NCBI RefSeq assembly: GCF_004376845.1
Contig: NZ_SNUW01000010.1
Coordinates: 1 to 64,000 of the forward strand
DNA length: 64,000 nt
Source of the DNA: Psychromonas algarum
GTDB taxonomy: Bacteria; Pseudomonadota; Gammaproteobacteria; Enterobacterales; Psychromonadaceae
Direction: 5' to 3'
Numbering within the stretch: position 1 is the first letter of the stretch; each line of letters begins with the position of its first letter. Below the pieces are notes generated by a model. That model was not told where the DNA came from and did no database searches. It saw only the letters and a list, made by a program, of their open reading frames with translations. Shown here piece by piece: positions 16,074 through 26,215 of this stretch. The position numbers and the translations under genes were made by a program.

Positions 16074-16682
16074 ATGACTACTGATAAGATATCTGAAGAA
16101 AAGCATTTAAAGAAAATGAAAGCGGTTAAAGAAAAGCAGGATCAAAAAATTGCAGCTGCAAGTGAAGAGCGTGGCGTCAGCATTCTTTTGGCTGGACCAG
16201 GCAAAGGCAAAAGCAGCTCGGCATTTGGTATGTTGGCTCGCTCACTAGGGCACGGTCATAAAGTTGCTGTCGTACAGTTTTTAAAGGGCGCTATGTCTAC
16301 AGGTGAAGAAAAGTTTTTCACTAGTCATGATAATGTAGATTGGTTCACTATGGGTGACGGGTTTACTTGGGAAACCCAAAACAGACAAAAAGACATTGAG
16401 AGTGCAGAAAAAGCATGGCAAAAAGCAGCTGAATTAATGGCTGATGAAAAGTATAACTTAGTTATTCTAGATGAAATCACTTATATGTTTAAGTACCAAT
16501 ATCTTGAGATCCAACCAACACTCGATGCATTAAAAAATCGCCCTAAAAATATGAATGTTGTATTAACAGGTCGAGGTCCAAAACAAGAATTGATTGATGC
16601 GGTGGATACCTACAGCATGATTTTAGCAGAAAAACATGCCTTTAAAGATGGCGTCAAAGCACAAGCTGGAATTGAGTGGTAG
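16074..16682 (+). CDS. cobO: Cob(I)yrinic acid a,c-diamide adenosyltransferase
   Basis: Also called BtuR/CobA: transfers the adenosyl group of ATP to the cobalt of corrinoids, giving adenosylcobalamin precursors in de novo synthesis or salvage. The 202-aa protein has the P-loop LAGPGKGKSSSAFG (about residues 40-52), VVQFLKG, the Walker B-like NLVILDEITYMFKY and LTGRGPKQELIDAVD. It is slightly longer at the N-terminus than average owing to a Lys-rich segment. No other cobalamin gene or recognisable B12 riboswitch is nearby, so a salvage role is the simplest assumption. Confidence 0.94.
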   Translation: MTTDKISEEKHLKKMKAVKEKQDQKIAAASEERGVSILLAGPGKGKSSSAFGMLARSLGHGHKVAVVQFLKGAMSTGEEKFFTSHDNVDWFTMGDGFTWETQNRQKDIESAEKAWQKAAELMADEKYNLVILDEITYMFKYQYLEIQPTLDALKNRPKNMNVVLTGRGPKQELIDAVDTYSMILAEKHAFKDGVKAQAGIEW

Positions 16683-16747
16683 TTATAGCAATGACAATAA
16701 AGAATTGGTAACACGAGACTCTTTTTCGTTATAAAATAGCCATCAAT

Positions 16748-16786
16748 AAAATGGCTTGAAATTATTAATTCCAAGCCATTTTTTAT
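16748..16786. terminator. Bidirectional terminator between cobO and prlC
   Basis: Stem AAATGGCTTG/CAAGCCATTT with flanking A and T runs, located between two convergent genes. Confidence 0.85.
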
Positions 16787-16826
16787 ATCAGTAATTTAAG
16801 CGATGACTCTCAATATTATTGACTGA

Positions 16827-18887
16827 TTATTTAATGCCAGAATGACGTAATAACGCATCAATTGATGGTTCACGTCCCATAAAGGCTTTGAATAAGGTCA
16901 TTGGTGCTTCACTACCACCTTTTTCAAGAATGTTAGTTAAAAATGAACGCCCTGTTTCCGCATCAAAAATACCATTTTCTTCAAATTTAGAAAATGCATC
17001 TGCAGATAATACTTCCGCCCATTTATAACTGTAATAACCAGCTGCATAACCACCAGCAAAAATATGGCTAAAACTATTCTGAAAACGATTAAACTCAGGC
17101 ACTTCCATTACCGCTACTTTTTTTCTAACTTCTGCTAAGACTCGCCCTGCTTGTGCTTTTTCACCAACTTGATACTGATGATGCAAGATAAAATCAAATA
17201 ATGAGAACTCTAATTGACGCACCATTTGCAGTGCACTGTTATAGTTTTTAGCTTCTAGCATTTTTTTCAATAAATCAGCAGGCAGAATATCATCGGTGTC
17301 AACATGACCTGAAATTAGCGCTAAGGCTTCTGGTTCCCAACACCAATTTTCTAAAAATTGACTTGGTAATTCAACCGCATCCCAAGGAACACCATTAATG
17401 CCAGATACATTTGCAGACTCTATTTTAGTTAGCATGTGGTGAATACCATGGCCAAATTCATGGAACAACGTCACAACTTCATTATGTGTAAATAATGCTG
17501 CTTGATTACCAACTGGTTTATTAAAATTACAAGTTAAGTAAGCAACAGGAAGTTGTAAGCTACCATCCAATTGACGACGTCTAACTCGACAATCATTCAT
17601 CCACGCTCCGCCGCGTTTATGAGCTCGAGCGTATAAATCTAAGTAGAAGCTACCGATATGCTCTTTCTGGCGATTATAAATCTCAAAGAAACGTACATCT
17701 TGATGCCAAATATCAACTTCTTTTGACTCTTTGATATTTAAACCAAATAAACGATGTACTACGTCAAACAAGCCCGAAATAACTTTATTCTCAGGGAAAT
17801 ATGGACGCAACTCCTCATCTGAAATTTGGTAGCGTTGTTGTTTTAATAATTCAGAGTAATAACCTAAATCCCATGAATATAATTTATCTAAACCGTCTTT
17901 TTGTTGGGCAAATGCTAAAACCTGATCTCGTTCTTCACGCGCTTGTGGGATTGATTTTTCAGCAAGTTCACTTAAAAAGTCAATGACCTGTGCTGGTTTG
18001 TCTGCCATTTTGGTTGCTAAGCTATATTCACCAAAGTCATTAAAACCTAATAATTGAGCAAGTTCATGACGCAATGCTAAAAGTTCTTCAATAATATCGC
18101 TATTATCAAACTCATTTGCATTAGGGCCTTGATCTGATGCTCGTGTTGCAAAAGCGGTATACACCTCTTCACGTAATTCTCTATTATCTGCATAAGTCAT
18201 TACTGCAAAATAACTTGGGAAGTCTAACGTGAATAAATAACCCTCTAACTCTTGCTCTTCTGCGGCTTGTTTTGCTGCAGCAATGGCAGTTTTTGGTAAT
18301 CCCGCCAACACTTCAATATCAGTAACTAATTTGCTCCACGCTAAAGTCGCATCCATTACGTTATTGCTAAATGTTGATTGCAACTGTGAAAGCTGCTGCT
18401 TTATTTCGCCGTAACGTTGTTTTTTCTGATCACTTAATGCAATACCTGCCAGTTCAAAGTCACGCAGTGCATTTTCAATGACCTTTTGTTGTTCGCCTTT
18501 TAGCTGCGCAAATTCTTCACTATTTTTAATGCTTAAATAGGCTTCATATAAACCTTGGTGTTGACCAACAAAAGTCGCGTACTCAGAGAACAATGGTAAA
18601 CAAGCATCATGTGCTACACGTAACTCATCAGTACTCACTACTGAATTCATATGTGAGATAGGTGACCAAAGTTTACCGAGGTGATCATCAGCTTCATCTA
18701 ATACAGCAACAAAATTATCCCAAGTATAGGTATCTAGCTCAGTTAATTTTTGTTCGATTAATGCTTTATTATCAGCAATTGTTTGTTTGACAGTAGGTTC
18801 AATTTCATCAATTTTCAGTTCACTGAAAAAAGGAAGGCCATCAGTTTTTGTTAAGATCGAGTCTTTTTGTATAGTCATAGCATTCAT
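16827..18887 (-). CDS. prlC: Oligopeptidase A (M3 metallopeptidase)
   Basis: A 686-aa cytoplasmic zinc oligopeptidase that degrades short peptides, including cleaved signal peptides. The zinc site HEFGH (476-480) lies in FHEFGHGIHHML and the third ligand Glu follows in the LPSQFLENWCWE region about 25 residues on. Helical N-terminal lobe and length match PrlC/OpdA (about 680 aa). It starts MNAMTIQ; the second Met is an equally possible start, with no strong Shine-Dalgarno for either. Transcribed alone. Confidence 0.96.
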   Translation of the reverse strand: MNAMTIQKDSILTKTDGLPFFSELKIDEIEPTVKQTIADNKALIEQKLTELDTYTWDNFVAVLDEADDHLGKLWSPISHMNSVVSTDELRVAHDACLPLFSEYATFVGQHQGLYEAYLSIKNSEEFAQLKGEQQKVIENALRDFELAGIALSDQKKQRYGEIKQQLSQLQSTFSNNVMDATLAWSKLVTDIEVLAGLPKTAIAAAKQAAEEQELEGYLFTLDFPSYFAVMTYADNRELREEVYTAFATRASDQGPNANEFDNSDIIEELLALRHELAQLLGFNDFGEYSLATKMADKPAQVIDFLSELAEKSIPQAREERDQVLAFAQQKDGLDKLYSWDLGYYSELLKQQRYQISDEELRPYFPENKVISGLFDVVHRLFGLNIKESKEVDIWHQDVRFFEIYNRQKEHIGSFYLDLYARAHKRGGAWMNDCRVRRRQLDGSLQLPVAYLTCNFNKPVGNQAALFTHNEVVTLFHEFGHGIHHMLTKIESANVSGINGVPWDAVELPSQFLENWCWEPEALALISGHVDTDDILPADLLKKMLEAKNYNSALQMVRQLEFSLFDFILHHQYQVGEKAQAGRVLAEVRKKVAVMEVPEFNRFQNSFSHIFAGGYAAGYYSYKWAEVLSADAFSKFEENGIFDAETGRSFLTNILEKGGSEAPMTLFKAFMGREPSIDALLRHSGIK

Positions 18888-19080
18888 CTTGTCTTAGAAG
18901 GAAATAATAATATGCGGTTAGTCATAACAAAATTCAAGGTGTTATAGCAATCACATTCAGACTAATTCATATAGTCACTTAAAATAGCTCAACATAGTAA
19001 ATAAAGAAGTAAAAAAAACACCGCCATTAATCAATTAAGGACGATGTTAATATTTTGTTACTTATTGTGAAGAATCAAGC

Positions 19081-19761
19081 TTAAAGAGTTTCTGATTCAA
19101 TCTCTTCTTCAACTTCATCTGAGCTACTTTGCTCTGATAAATCATGCTCTCCATACCACTGTGCAATTTTACGCTCTAGTAGATCCACACCTAATCCTTT
19201 TAAAGAAGAGAATAATTCTACTTGTACGTCACCCTCAAAATTTTCAGCCTCTTCGCGCATTTTCAATAATGTGGCTTTACGAGCACCTTGCTTTAATTTA
19301 TCTGCTTTTGTTAATAAGGCTAAAACAGGAATGTTGGCATCGATTGCCCAAAAAATTAATTGTTGATCAAGGTCTTTGAATGGATGGCGAATATCCATAA
19401 GAACAACTAACCCTTTTAACGACTCCCTTTCCTGTAAGTACTCTCCAAGGGATTTCTGCCACTTTAACTTCATCGCCAGCGGTACTTTTGCAAAACCATA
19501 TCCTGGTAAATCGATCAGTCTTTTACCTTCTTCTACTTCAAATACATTAATAAGCTGAGTACGCCCAGGTGTTTTACTTGTTCTCGCTAAACTTTTTTGA
19601 CGAGTAAGACGATTTAATGCACTCGATTTACCCGCATTTGAACGACCAGCGAACGCAACTTCGATACCACTTTCCACTGGTAAATGTTTATCTAAATGGC
19701 GAATATCAGGTGCACTAATTAAAAAGTGCGCTTTTTGAAAATGTATTTTTGGAAATTCCAC
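19081..19761 (-). CDS. engB: Ribosome biogenesis GTPase EngB (YihA/YsxC)
   Basis: A small essential GTPase acting in 50S subunit assembly. G1 is [13 protein letters not shown]2 lies in the KTPGRTQ segment, G3 is [11 protein letters not shown]4 TKADK, and a Ser-rich G5 (FSSLKG) follows. The C-terminus has an acidic Ser/Glu tail beyond the conserved domain. I place the start at the GTG at 19761 because GAGG sits six bases upstream; in-frame ATG 19773 and TTG 19788 are alternatives. Divergent from cytochrome c4, an arrangement common in gammaproteobacteria. Confidence 0.94.
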   Translation of the reverse strand: MEFPKIHFQKAHFLISAPDIRHLDKHLPVESGIEVAFAGRSNAGKSSALNRLTRQKSLARTSKTPGRTQLINVFEVEEGKRLIDLPGYGFAKVPLAMKLKWQKSLGEYLQERESLKGLVVLMDIRHPFKDLDQQLIFWAIDANIPVLALLTKADKLKQGARKATLLKMREEAENFEGDVQVELFSSLKGLGVDLLERKIAQWYGEHDLSEQSSSDEVEEEIESETL

Positions 19762-19889
19762 GATATGCCTCATATGTTTGTGTAGCAAAATTGTTACTTT
19801 TCTGAAACTTGTGTAAACTGTACAAGCTCTATTTGCACATATTGTAGCACGCCTAAAACAACAAACTTTAAGAATTAGATTGGATAGTT

Positions 19890-20492
19890 ATGAATAAATT
19901 ATTAGTAGCAGTGATCGCCGTATTGAGTTTTATGAACGTAGCTCAGGCACAAGGTGATATGGAAGCAGGGAAAACTAAATCAGCAACATGTGCAGCTTGT
20001 CATGGCGCTGACGGTAACAGTCCATCAAATCTATATCCAAAATTAGCAGGTCAACATTACTATTATCTTGTGAAACAAATACACGAGTATAAAAGTGGTG
20101 CGCGTGAAGATGCGATTATGGCAGGCATGGTAGCCGGTCTTTCGGATCAAGATATAAAAGATATTGCCGCTTACTTCGCGGCACAGACAATGACACCTGA
20201 AACGGTTTCGCCTGAAATTGCAGAAGCGGGTAAGAAGTTTTACATGGGCGGCGATAAAGAACGCGCAATCCCTGGTTGTACTGCTTGTCATGGCCCTCGT
20301 GGTAATGGTTTAGAGTTAGCTCATTTCCCTAAACTATCTGGTCAACATCCAGCTTACTTAAAAGCACAACTTGAAAAATTTCGTACAAATGCACGTCATA
20401 ATGATCCAAATGGCATGATGGTAGATGTTTCTGGCAAGTTAAGTGATGCAGATATCGAATTGTTATCTAAGTACATTTCAGCGTTACATTAA
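19890..20492 (+). CDS. Dihaem cytochrome c4
   Basis: A 200-aa periplasmic electron carrier to terminal oxidases. The signal peptide ends at VAQA (residue 20). Two c-type haem sites are visible, CAACH (34-38) and CTACH (130-134), in two similar halves as in cytochrome c4, each with a later Met ligand in the MAGM and NGMM segments. Preceded by engB on the opposite strand and followed by a strong terminator. Confidence 0.93.
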   Translation: MNKLLVAVIAVLSFMNVAQAQGDMEAGKTKSATCAACHGADGNSPSNLYPKLAGQHYYYLVKQIHEYKSGAREDAIMAGMVAGLSDQDIKDIAAYFAAQTMTPETVSPEIAEAGKKFYMGGDKERAIPGCTACHGPRGNGLELAHFPKLSGQHPAYLKAQLEKFRTNARHNDPNGMMVDVSGKLSDADIELLSKYISALH

Positions 20493-20516
20493 TTTTAAAA
20501 AATTAATTAACCTAAT

Positions 20517-20548
20517 AAAGGCATATCCGTAATGGTATGCCTTTTTTT
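20517..20548 (+). terminator. Cytochrome c4 terminator
   Basis: Stem AAAGGCATA/TATGCCTTT with a 10-nt loop and a run of T residues. Confidence 0.88.
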
Positions 20549-20689
20549 ATATGCTTTTTTAAGTGTTATAAACCTGTTATTCTGCGCAACACTAACAACC
20601 CCAATTTTGGTGTGAATAACACCGCCGTTAATGATGCTAAAATAAGCTAAAAAGCTGCACATCATGACTGACATAAAAGGTAATTAAAC

Positions 20690-21277
20690 ATGTCTCGCTC
20701 TAAAAAAACTCGTACCGCAGGTAATTCAGAACCTAAATTTGACGGTCGCAGAAAAGAAACATCATCACAAGCAAAAGAAGCTCGTGAAAAAAAACGTAAA
20801 GATAAATTGAAAGGTAATAAAGCGGGTAACCGTAATGCCGTTGAGTCAAAACAGAGTGCACAACAAAATCAGCGTCAGGCTAAAAATGATAAACGCCTTG
20901 GTAGTAAAAAACCAATCGCATTAACTATTGATGACAAACCACAAGAAGTGGCAAAACCTAAAGTTAATCTACAACCAAAAGTTAAAGTACTTAAAAGTGC
21001 AGCAGCACTAGAGCAACTTGTACAAAAACCTGCAGTACAAAAAATATCACCAGAAAAAGAACTCGCTGCAATTGAAAATGATGAGCGTTTAAACGAGTTA
21101 TTAGAGCAAGCAGAGACTGACCAAGCTTTATCGAAAGAAGATCAAGCTTGGGTTAATCAACAAATGGAACGTCATCAAGAACTAATGCAAGAGTTAGGTT
21201 GGATTGATGAAGAAGGCGAAGAAGATTTATTACAGCAATTTGAAGATGCAAGCTCAGCACTAGACGAATTCAGATAG
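20690..21277 (+). CDS. yihI: Der GTPase-activating protein YihI
   Basis: A 195-aa protein that stimulates GTP hydrolysis by the ribosome-assembly GTPase Der and so tempers 50S maturation. The N-terminal 80 residues are very basic (MSRSKKTRTAG, EKKRKDKLKG), and the C-terminal half is acidic with the conserved ERLNELLEQ and LEEDQAWVNQQ-like helices, the usual YihI layout. Slightly longer than E. coli YihI (169 aa). The next gene begins 13 bp downstream, so the two are co-transcribed. Confidence 0.92.
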   Translation: MSRSKKTRTAGNSEPKFDGRRKETSSQAKEAREKKRKDKLKGNKAGNRNAVESKQSAQQNQRQAKNDKRLGSKKPIALTIDDKPQEVAKPKVNLQPKVKVLKSAAALEQLVQKPAVQKISPEKELAAIENDERLNELLEQAETDQALSKEDQAWVNQQMERHQELMQELGWIDEEGEEDLLQQFEDASSALDEFR

Positions 21278-21290
21278 GTTTTAACAGAAT

Positions 21291-21770
21291 ATGAACATGG
21301 ATATAGTATTAGCCGCGATAGCGGTTGTAATAATAGTTGGACTTGCTTTTTATGCAGGCATATTGATTAATAAAATCAAGAAACAAAAAGCAAAAACATT
21401 GCTAATTGAACAAGCTCAAGAGCAGGAAAAGCAACAAAAAATACAAGATAGAAATAATAATATTGCAGAAAGTATTCGTTTTATTGCAAAAGCAACTTTG
21501 CAGAAGCAATGTAATATTTCAGAAGCAGCTATTCGTTTAACAGTGTTATTAGAAACATTACAGTTAAAAACAGCAATCGATATCCCTGCAACCTACCCTG
21601 CTTTAAACGCAATGTATGAAAAAGTAAAAGATATGCCAACACATGACGAGCGAAAAGCCCGCCCTGTTAAGGAAATTAAACTACTGGATATGAAGCGGGA
21701 AATATTTGAAGCGGAAATGGAAGCCGCTATCATCGAAGAAAGCATTCTATTAGCTGAATTTAAGCTTTAA
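21291..21770 (+). CDS. DUF2489 family membrane-anchored protein
   Basis: A 159-aa protein with an N-terminal membrane helix (about residues 5-27, IVLAAIAVVIIVGLAFYAGI) followed by a Gln/Lys-rich coiled-coil segment (30-60) and a conserved domain with NNIAESIRFIAKATLQKQCNISEAAIRL-type sequence. This fits the DUF2489 family, found next to yihI in several marine gammaproteobacteria; its function is unknown. The topology suggests the domain is cytoplasmic. Confidence 0.75.
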   Translation: MNMDIVLAAIAVVIIVGLAFYAGILINKIKKQKAKTLLIEQAQEQEKQQKIQDRNNNIAESIRFIAKATLQKQCNISEAAIRLTVLLETLQLKTAIDIPATYPALNAMYEKVKDMPTHDERKARPVKEIKLLDMKREIFEAEMEAAIIEESILLAEFKL

Positions 21771-21897
21771 TAGTCTGAGTTAGCGCAAGCATTATAATAA
21801 AGCTGAATGTTATGCTTATGGTATTCAGACTTAAAATAATATCTGTCGATTCATTTAATAACGATGGGTATAAATAACAAAAATAAAGAGAGACAGC

Positions 21898-23265
21898 ATG
21901 CAACAGTTGGTTTGGGATCAGGCTTTAATTGAAAAATATAATTACAGTGGCCCCCGCTATACTTCTTACCCTACCGCCTTAGAGTTTGATGAGAGCTTCG
22001 AACATACGGATCTTATTACTGCAACAGAGACTTATCCGACTCGTCCTTTATCTCTTTATATCCACATCCCATTTTGTCATAAGCTTTGCTATTTCTGTGG
22101 TTGCAATAAAGTGATCACTCGTCACCAAGAAAAAGCAGACAAATACCTAGATTATTTAGAAAAAGAAATCGTTAACCAAGCCATTCACTTTAAAGATAGA
22201 ACCGTTAGCCAATTGCATTGGGGCGGAGGCACACCAACCTTTTTATTGCCTCCTCAAATAACACGTTTAATGACCTTATTACGAACTAACTTTAATTTTT
22301 CTGACCAAGCTGAATTAAGTATTGAAGTTGACCCGCGGGAAATTGAATTAACCACTATCGACCATCTGGCGAAAGAAGGTTTTAATCGTTTGAGTTTAGG
22401 CGTTCAAGATTTTAACAAAGAGGTTCAAAAAGCAGTTAATAGAGAACAAGATGAAGACTTTATTAAGCAGCTTTTACAACGAGCTAAAGAGCAAGGTTTT
22501 CAATCAACTAATCTCGATATGATTTATGGCTTGCCATTACAAACAAAAGATAGTTTTGCTTTTACTTTAGAAAAGGTCTTAGCGTTAGATCCCGCTCGTT
22601 TATCTATTTTTAATTATGCGCATATGCCAAGCTTATTTGCTGCACAACGCAAAATTAATGAAGGCGATATGCCTAAACCTGCTGAGAAATTAGCAATGTT
22701 GCAATATACCATCGAGTTTTTAACCAAATCAGGGTATCAATTCATTGGTATGGATCATTTTGCAAAACCAGATGATGAACTAGCACTGGCACAGCAAAAA
22801 GGTGTTTTACACCGTAACTTCCAAGGGTATACCACTCAAGAAGATGCTGATTTATTAGGGATGGGGGTTTCTGCTATCAGTCAAATAGGCCATTGTTATT
22901 CGCAAAATCAGAAAAAGTTAAGTGATTATTATCAACAGGTTGAAGATTTAGGTCATGCACAATGGCGTGGCGTTGCATTAAATGAAGATGATCTCATTCG
23001 TCGAGAAGTCATCAAACAACTCATTTGTAATTTCAAACTAGATAAGCACGAAATTGAACAAACTTTTTCATTAGATTTTGATCAATACTTTGCTGAAGAT
23101 ATTGCTTTATTACAAACATTTATTAACGACCAGTTAGTAAGTATTGATGGACAATATATCCAAGTATCATCTACTGGACATCTACTGATCCGTAATATTT
23201 GTATGTGTTTTGATGTGTATCTACGCAACAAAGCTCGTCAACAGCAGTTTTCCCGTGTTATCTAG
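21898..23265 (+). CDS. hemN: Oxygen-independent coproporphyrinogen III dehydrogenase HemN
   Basis: A radical SAM enzyme that oxidatively decarboxylates coproporphyrinogen III to protoporphyrinogen IX in haem synthesis without oxygen. The 455-aa protein has YIHIPFCHKLCYFCGC, with the CxxxCxxC 4Fe-4S site and extra HemN Cys, near residues 57-70. GGGTPTF and a C-terminal HemN domain (LRNKARQQ) follow. Length matches true HemN rather than the HemW paralogue. GAGAGA precedes the ATG. HemG elsewhere in this window catalyses the next step. The anmK gene overlaps or abuts its 3' end. Confidence 0.95.
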   Translation: MQQLVWDQALIEKYNYSGPRYTSYPTALEFDESFEHTDLITATETYPTRPLSLYIHIPFCHKLCYFCGCNKVITRHQEKADKYLDYLEKEIVNQAIHFKDRTVSQLHWGGGTPTFLLPPQITRLMTLLRTNFNFSDQAELSIEVDPREIELTTIDHLAKEGFNRLSLGVQDFNKEVQKAVNREQDEDFIKQLLQRAKEQGFQSTNLDMIYGLPLQTKDSFAFTLEKVLALDPARLSIFNYAHMPSLFAAQRKINEGDMPKPAEKLAMLQYTIEFLTKSGYQFIGMDHFAKPDDELALAQQKGVLHRNFQGYTTQEDADLLGMGVSAISQIGHCYSQNQKKLSDYYQQVEDLGHAQWRGVALNEDDLIRREVIKQLICNFKLDKHEIEQTFSLDFDQYFAEDIALLQTFINDQLVSIDGQYIQVSSTGHLLIRNICMCFDVYLRNKARQQQFSRVI

Positions 23266-24391
23266 TCCAACTTTAAACTCGTCACCAATAGCAACCTATT
23301 ATATAGGGTTAATGTCAGGTACGAGTTTGGATGCAATTGATGTTGCGTTATGTCAACGCACGGGAAATAACTCACGGTTTACTCAAGTTTCTGGTTTAGC
23401 AGTCGAACTACCTGCACAATTACGCACACAGCTATTAACTATTTGTAATGACAAACAAGTTACTCTGCAAACTTTAGGTGAAGTCGATCACCAATTTGCA
23501 CTCGCTTGTGCTCAAGCAATTACCACACTATTAAAGAATGAAAATATAGATAGCCATGAAGTTTGTGCAATTGGCAGCCATGGACAGACTATTTTCCATT
23601 CCCCTGATAGCGAATATGCATTTACTCAACAAATTGGTGATGGCAGCTTAATTGCCGCTAAAACCCAAATTCCTTGCGTATCGGACTTTAGAAGAATGGA
23701 TATGGCTTATGGTGGTCAAGGAGCGCCCTTGGTTCCAGCTTTTCATCAAGCTTTATTTGCAAAAGAAGGAACAAAACGTGTAATACTAAATATTGGTGGT
23801 ATTGCAAATATCAGCATCCTCAATGGAATGGACAGCGCTTTAGGTTATGACACGGGCCCTGGTAATATGTTAATGGATGCTTGGATCAACTTACATTACC
23901 AAAAAAGTTTTGATATGAATGCTGAATTTGCATTAACAGGAAATATCAATAACGTACTATTAACAACACTTTTAAGCGATCCCTATTTCACACTCTCTGC
24001 ACCTAAAAGCACAGGAAGAGAAAAATTTAATTTAGCTTGGTTACAAGATCAACTAATTGGCTCTCAATTAAGTATTGGTGATATTCAGCGTACTTTATTA
24101 GAGTTCAGTGCCGTCACCATTTGCGATCAAATAAAACAACACAGTAATAATGGTGAAGTCTATGTTTGTGGAGGTGGCGCTTTAAATCCATTATTAATGC
24201 AACGCATTACAGCATTACTTCCTTCCCATAAAGTACAGACAACAAACGCTCTCGCTATTGACCCAATGTATGTTGAAGCCGTTGCATTTGCTTGGTTAGC
24301 TGAGCAACGCCTATTACAAAAAACAATCTCATTAAAAGCAGTTACAGGAGCCGATAGGGATGCAATCTTAGGTTGTATTTATTTGCCCTAA
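23255..24391 (+). CDS. anmK: Anhydro-N-acetylmuramic acid kinase AnmK
   Basis: Converts 1,6-anhydroMurNAc released from cell-wall turnover to MurNAc-6-phosphate. YYIGLMSGTSLDAIDVAL is the N-terminal phosphate-binding signature, GSHGQTIFHSP, DFRRMDMAYGGQGAPLVP with the catalytic Asp region, and GGIANIS and DTGPGNMLMD follow. The usual length is about 370 aa. I chose the GTG at 23255, 11 bp before the hemN stop, giving 378 aa. In-frame ATG 23213 would add 14 residues inside hemN; neither has a clear Shine-Dalgarno. Co-transcription with hemN is likely. Confidence 0.93.
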   Translation: MLSSPTLNSSPIATYYIGLMSGTSLDAIDVALCQRTGNNSRFTQVSGLAVELPAQLRTQLLTICNDKQVTLQTLGEVDHQFALACAQAITTLLKNENIDSHEVCAIGSHGQTIFHSPDSEYAFTQQIGDGSLIAAKTQIPCVSDFRRMDMAYGGQGAPLVPAFHQALFAKEGTKRVILNIGGIANISILNGMDSALGYDTGPGNMLMDAWINLHYQKSFDMNAEFALTGNINNVLLTTLLSDPYFTLSAPKSTGREKFNLAWLQDQLIGSQLSIGDIQRTLLEFSAVTICDQIKQHSNNGEVYVCGGGALNPLLMQRITALLPSHKVQTTNALAIDPMYVEAVAFAWLAEQRLLQKTISLKAVTGADRDAILGCIYLP

Positions 24392-24571
24392 CCAATATAT
24401 ATACACACTATTTTTAACAAAGATCACCACGGAAATAATTTTTTACACGCTAAATTAATCAGCAGCTTTTATCCCTCACACTTTTCACAAAATTATATCT
24501 CTGCAAAGTCTATTATCTTGTTAATAAATAAGTTTTTATTTATGCTTTCTGCTCAATTAATTTACTGAGCG

Positions 24572-25075
24572 ATGGATATGCCGTATTTTTTCAATTTATT
24601 ATTATTTTTAGTCCCTTTTTCAACAGCTGCTGAAATTTATACCTGGAAAGATGACAAGGGTGTCACTCATTTTGCACAGGAAAAACCAGCTGATCGACAT
24701 GCAGAAAATGTTATTGTTAATGAGCAAAAACCAGCGACACAACCACAACAAGCAAGCTCAATGGCTCAGCAAGATGAAAGTGAAGCCCCAGCAACTGAAG
24801 TTAATCAGGAAGAGCAAACAAGCACTCAACAAATTGATGATTCAGACGCTAACGAAAGCCAACCCGTTGAAGTGCATCAAGAAGTTACTCATAGTAAAAA
24901 AATAGACAGTAAAGAAAATAGTGCTTCAGAACGTTATATTCAAAAAAATCAAGCCGCAGGTACAACAACAAATAACACCACAGCAAGCGAACAAATCGAT
25001 GATATTAAAAGTGAAGGTGGCAAACCAATGGTTGAATTTATTAATAACAATGAAATAGCAGAGCGACCTGAATAA
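24572..25075 (+). CDS. DUF4124 domain protein, probably exported
   Basis: A 167-aa protein with a hydrophobic N-terminus ending at STAA (likely signal peptide) followed by EIYTWKDDKGVTHFAQEKP, the hallmark of DUF4124 domains found in periplasmic or envelope proteins of proteobacteria. The remaining 110 residues are low complexity, rich in Gln, Glu, Ser, Thr and Asn, and probably disordered. Function unknown. It stands alone between anmK and nfo, with a terminator downstream. Confidence 0.8.
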   Translation: MDMPYFFNLLLFLVPFSTAAEIYTWKDDKGVTHFAQEKPADRHAENVIVNEQKPATQPQQASSMAQQDESEAPATEVNQEEQTSTQQIDDSDANESQPVEVHQEVTHSKKIDSKENSASERYIQKNQAAGTTTNNTTASEQIDDIKSEGGKPMVEFINNNEIAERPE

Positions 25076-25093
25076 ATACTTTTACTAAAAGCA

Positions 25094-25127
25094 ATAACCG
25101 CCTTAATAAGCAAATAGGCGGTTTTAA
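25094..25127 (+). terminator. Terminator of the DUF4124 gene
   Basis: Stem AACCGCCT/AGGCGGTT with a 12-nt loop and a T run. Confidence 0.8.
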
Positions 25128-25274
25128 ATTTAAAAAAACAATTAGATAAACAGCAGTCAATTTATAGAGTTTAATCCCCTAATATCTTCATTTATAATTA
25201 ACAATTTAACTCTTAACAGTATCATTAATTAATGTAACCTGTACCCCCTTCAATTTAATTTAGAGTAATCATTA

Positions 25275-26123
25275 ATGAAATATATTGGTGCCCACGTTAG
25301 TGCTGCAGGGGGCGTTTTTAATGCGCCTAAAAATGCACATGATATTGGAGCAAACGCATTTGCCCTATTCACTAAAAATCAACGTCGTTGGGAAGCTAAA
25401 GCGCTCGATGAAAATACGATTCGAAAATTTAAAGCCGCTTGTTTACGCTACAATATTTCAGAGAAAAACATTTTACCGCACGATTCATACCTCATTAATT
25501 TAGGGCATCCTGAAAAAGAAGCATTAATCAAATCACGAATGGCTTTCTTGGACGAAATGCAGCGCTGTGAACAACTAGGCTTATCATTATTAAACTTTCA
25601 TCCCGGAAGCCACCTCAAAAAGATATCTGAGCAAGACTGTTTAAAAAGAATTGCCGAATCAATCAACTTAGCCTTACAGCAAACAAGCTCCGTTTCTGCC
25701 ATTATTGAAAACACTGCAGGACAAGGTACTAATTTAGGTTACCGTTTTGAGCATCTCGCCAATATTATCGAACAAGTTGATGATAAAAAGCGTGTAGGTG
25801 TTTGTATTGACACTTGCCACACTTTTACTTCGGGATATGACCTGCGAGGTAAAAATGCGACAGAAACTACATTCAAAGCCTTTTCAAATATTGTAGGATT
25901 TGAATATTTACGAGCAATGCATATTAATGATAGTAAAGTTCCCTTTGCAAGCAGAGTGGATCGTCATGCTCCATTAGGAGGCGGTGAAATAGGTTGGCCA
26001 TGCTTTGAATATATAATGAAAGATAAACGCTTTGATAATATCCCATTAATACTAGAAACAACCGATGAAACACTATGGCCAGCAGAAATAGAGCAATTAA
26101 ATCATTGGTCGAGCACAAATTAA
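25275..26123 (+). CDS. nfo: Endonuclease IV (AP endonuclease Nfo)
   Basis: A zinc enzyme that cleaves DNA 5' to abasic sites and removes 3' blocking groups in base excision repair. The 282-aa TIM barrel starts [12 protein letters not shown] and holds metal ligands in [34 protein letters not shown] and the C-terminal ILETTDE. All expected ligands are visible. AP endonuclease family 2 length. Followed by spoT 92 bp on, possibly with its own promoter. Confidence 0.97.
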   Translation: MKYIGAHVSAAGGVFNAPKNAHDIGANAFALFTKNQRRWEAKALDENTIRKFKAACLRYNISEKNILPHDSYLINLGHPEKEALIKSRMAFLDEMQRCEQLGLSLLNFHPGSHLKKISEQDCLKRIAESINLALQQTSSVSAIIENTAGQGTNLGYRFEHLANIIEQVDDKKRVGVCIDTCHTFTSGYDLRGKNATETTFKAFSNIVGFEYLRAMHINDSKVPFASRVDRHAPLGGGEIGWPCFEYIMKDKRFDNIPLILETTDETLWPAEIEQLNHWSSTN

Positions 26124-26215
26124 GAAAGTATTTATCATTTAATAAGCATTAAATACTTTGAAAGTCATTAAACAGCCATTATGCTATTGATGTAAGACTA
26201 AAAATAAGGGAAACA

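Noticed and set aside
21771-21897. FNR box upstream of hemN
   Set aside because: An imperfect CTGAAT...ATTCAG repeat exists, but no TTGAT-N4-ATCAA match was found.
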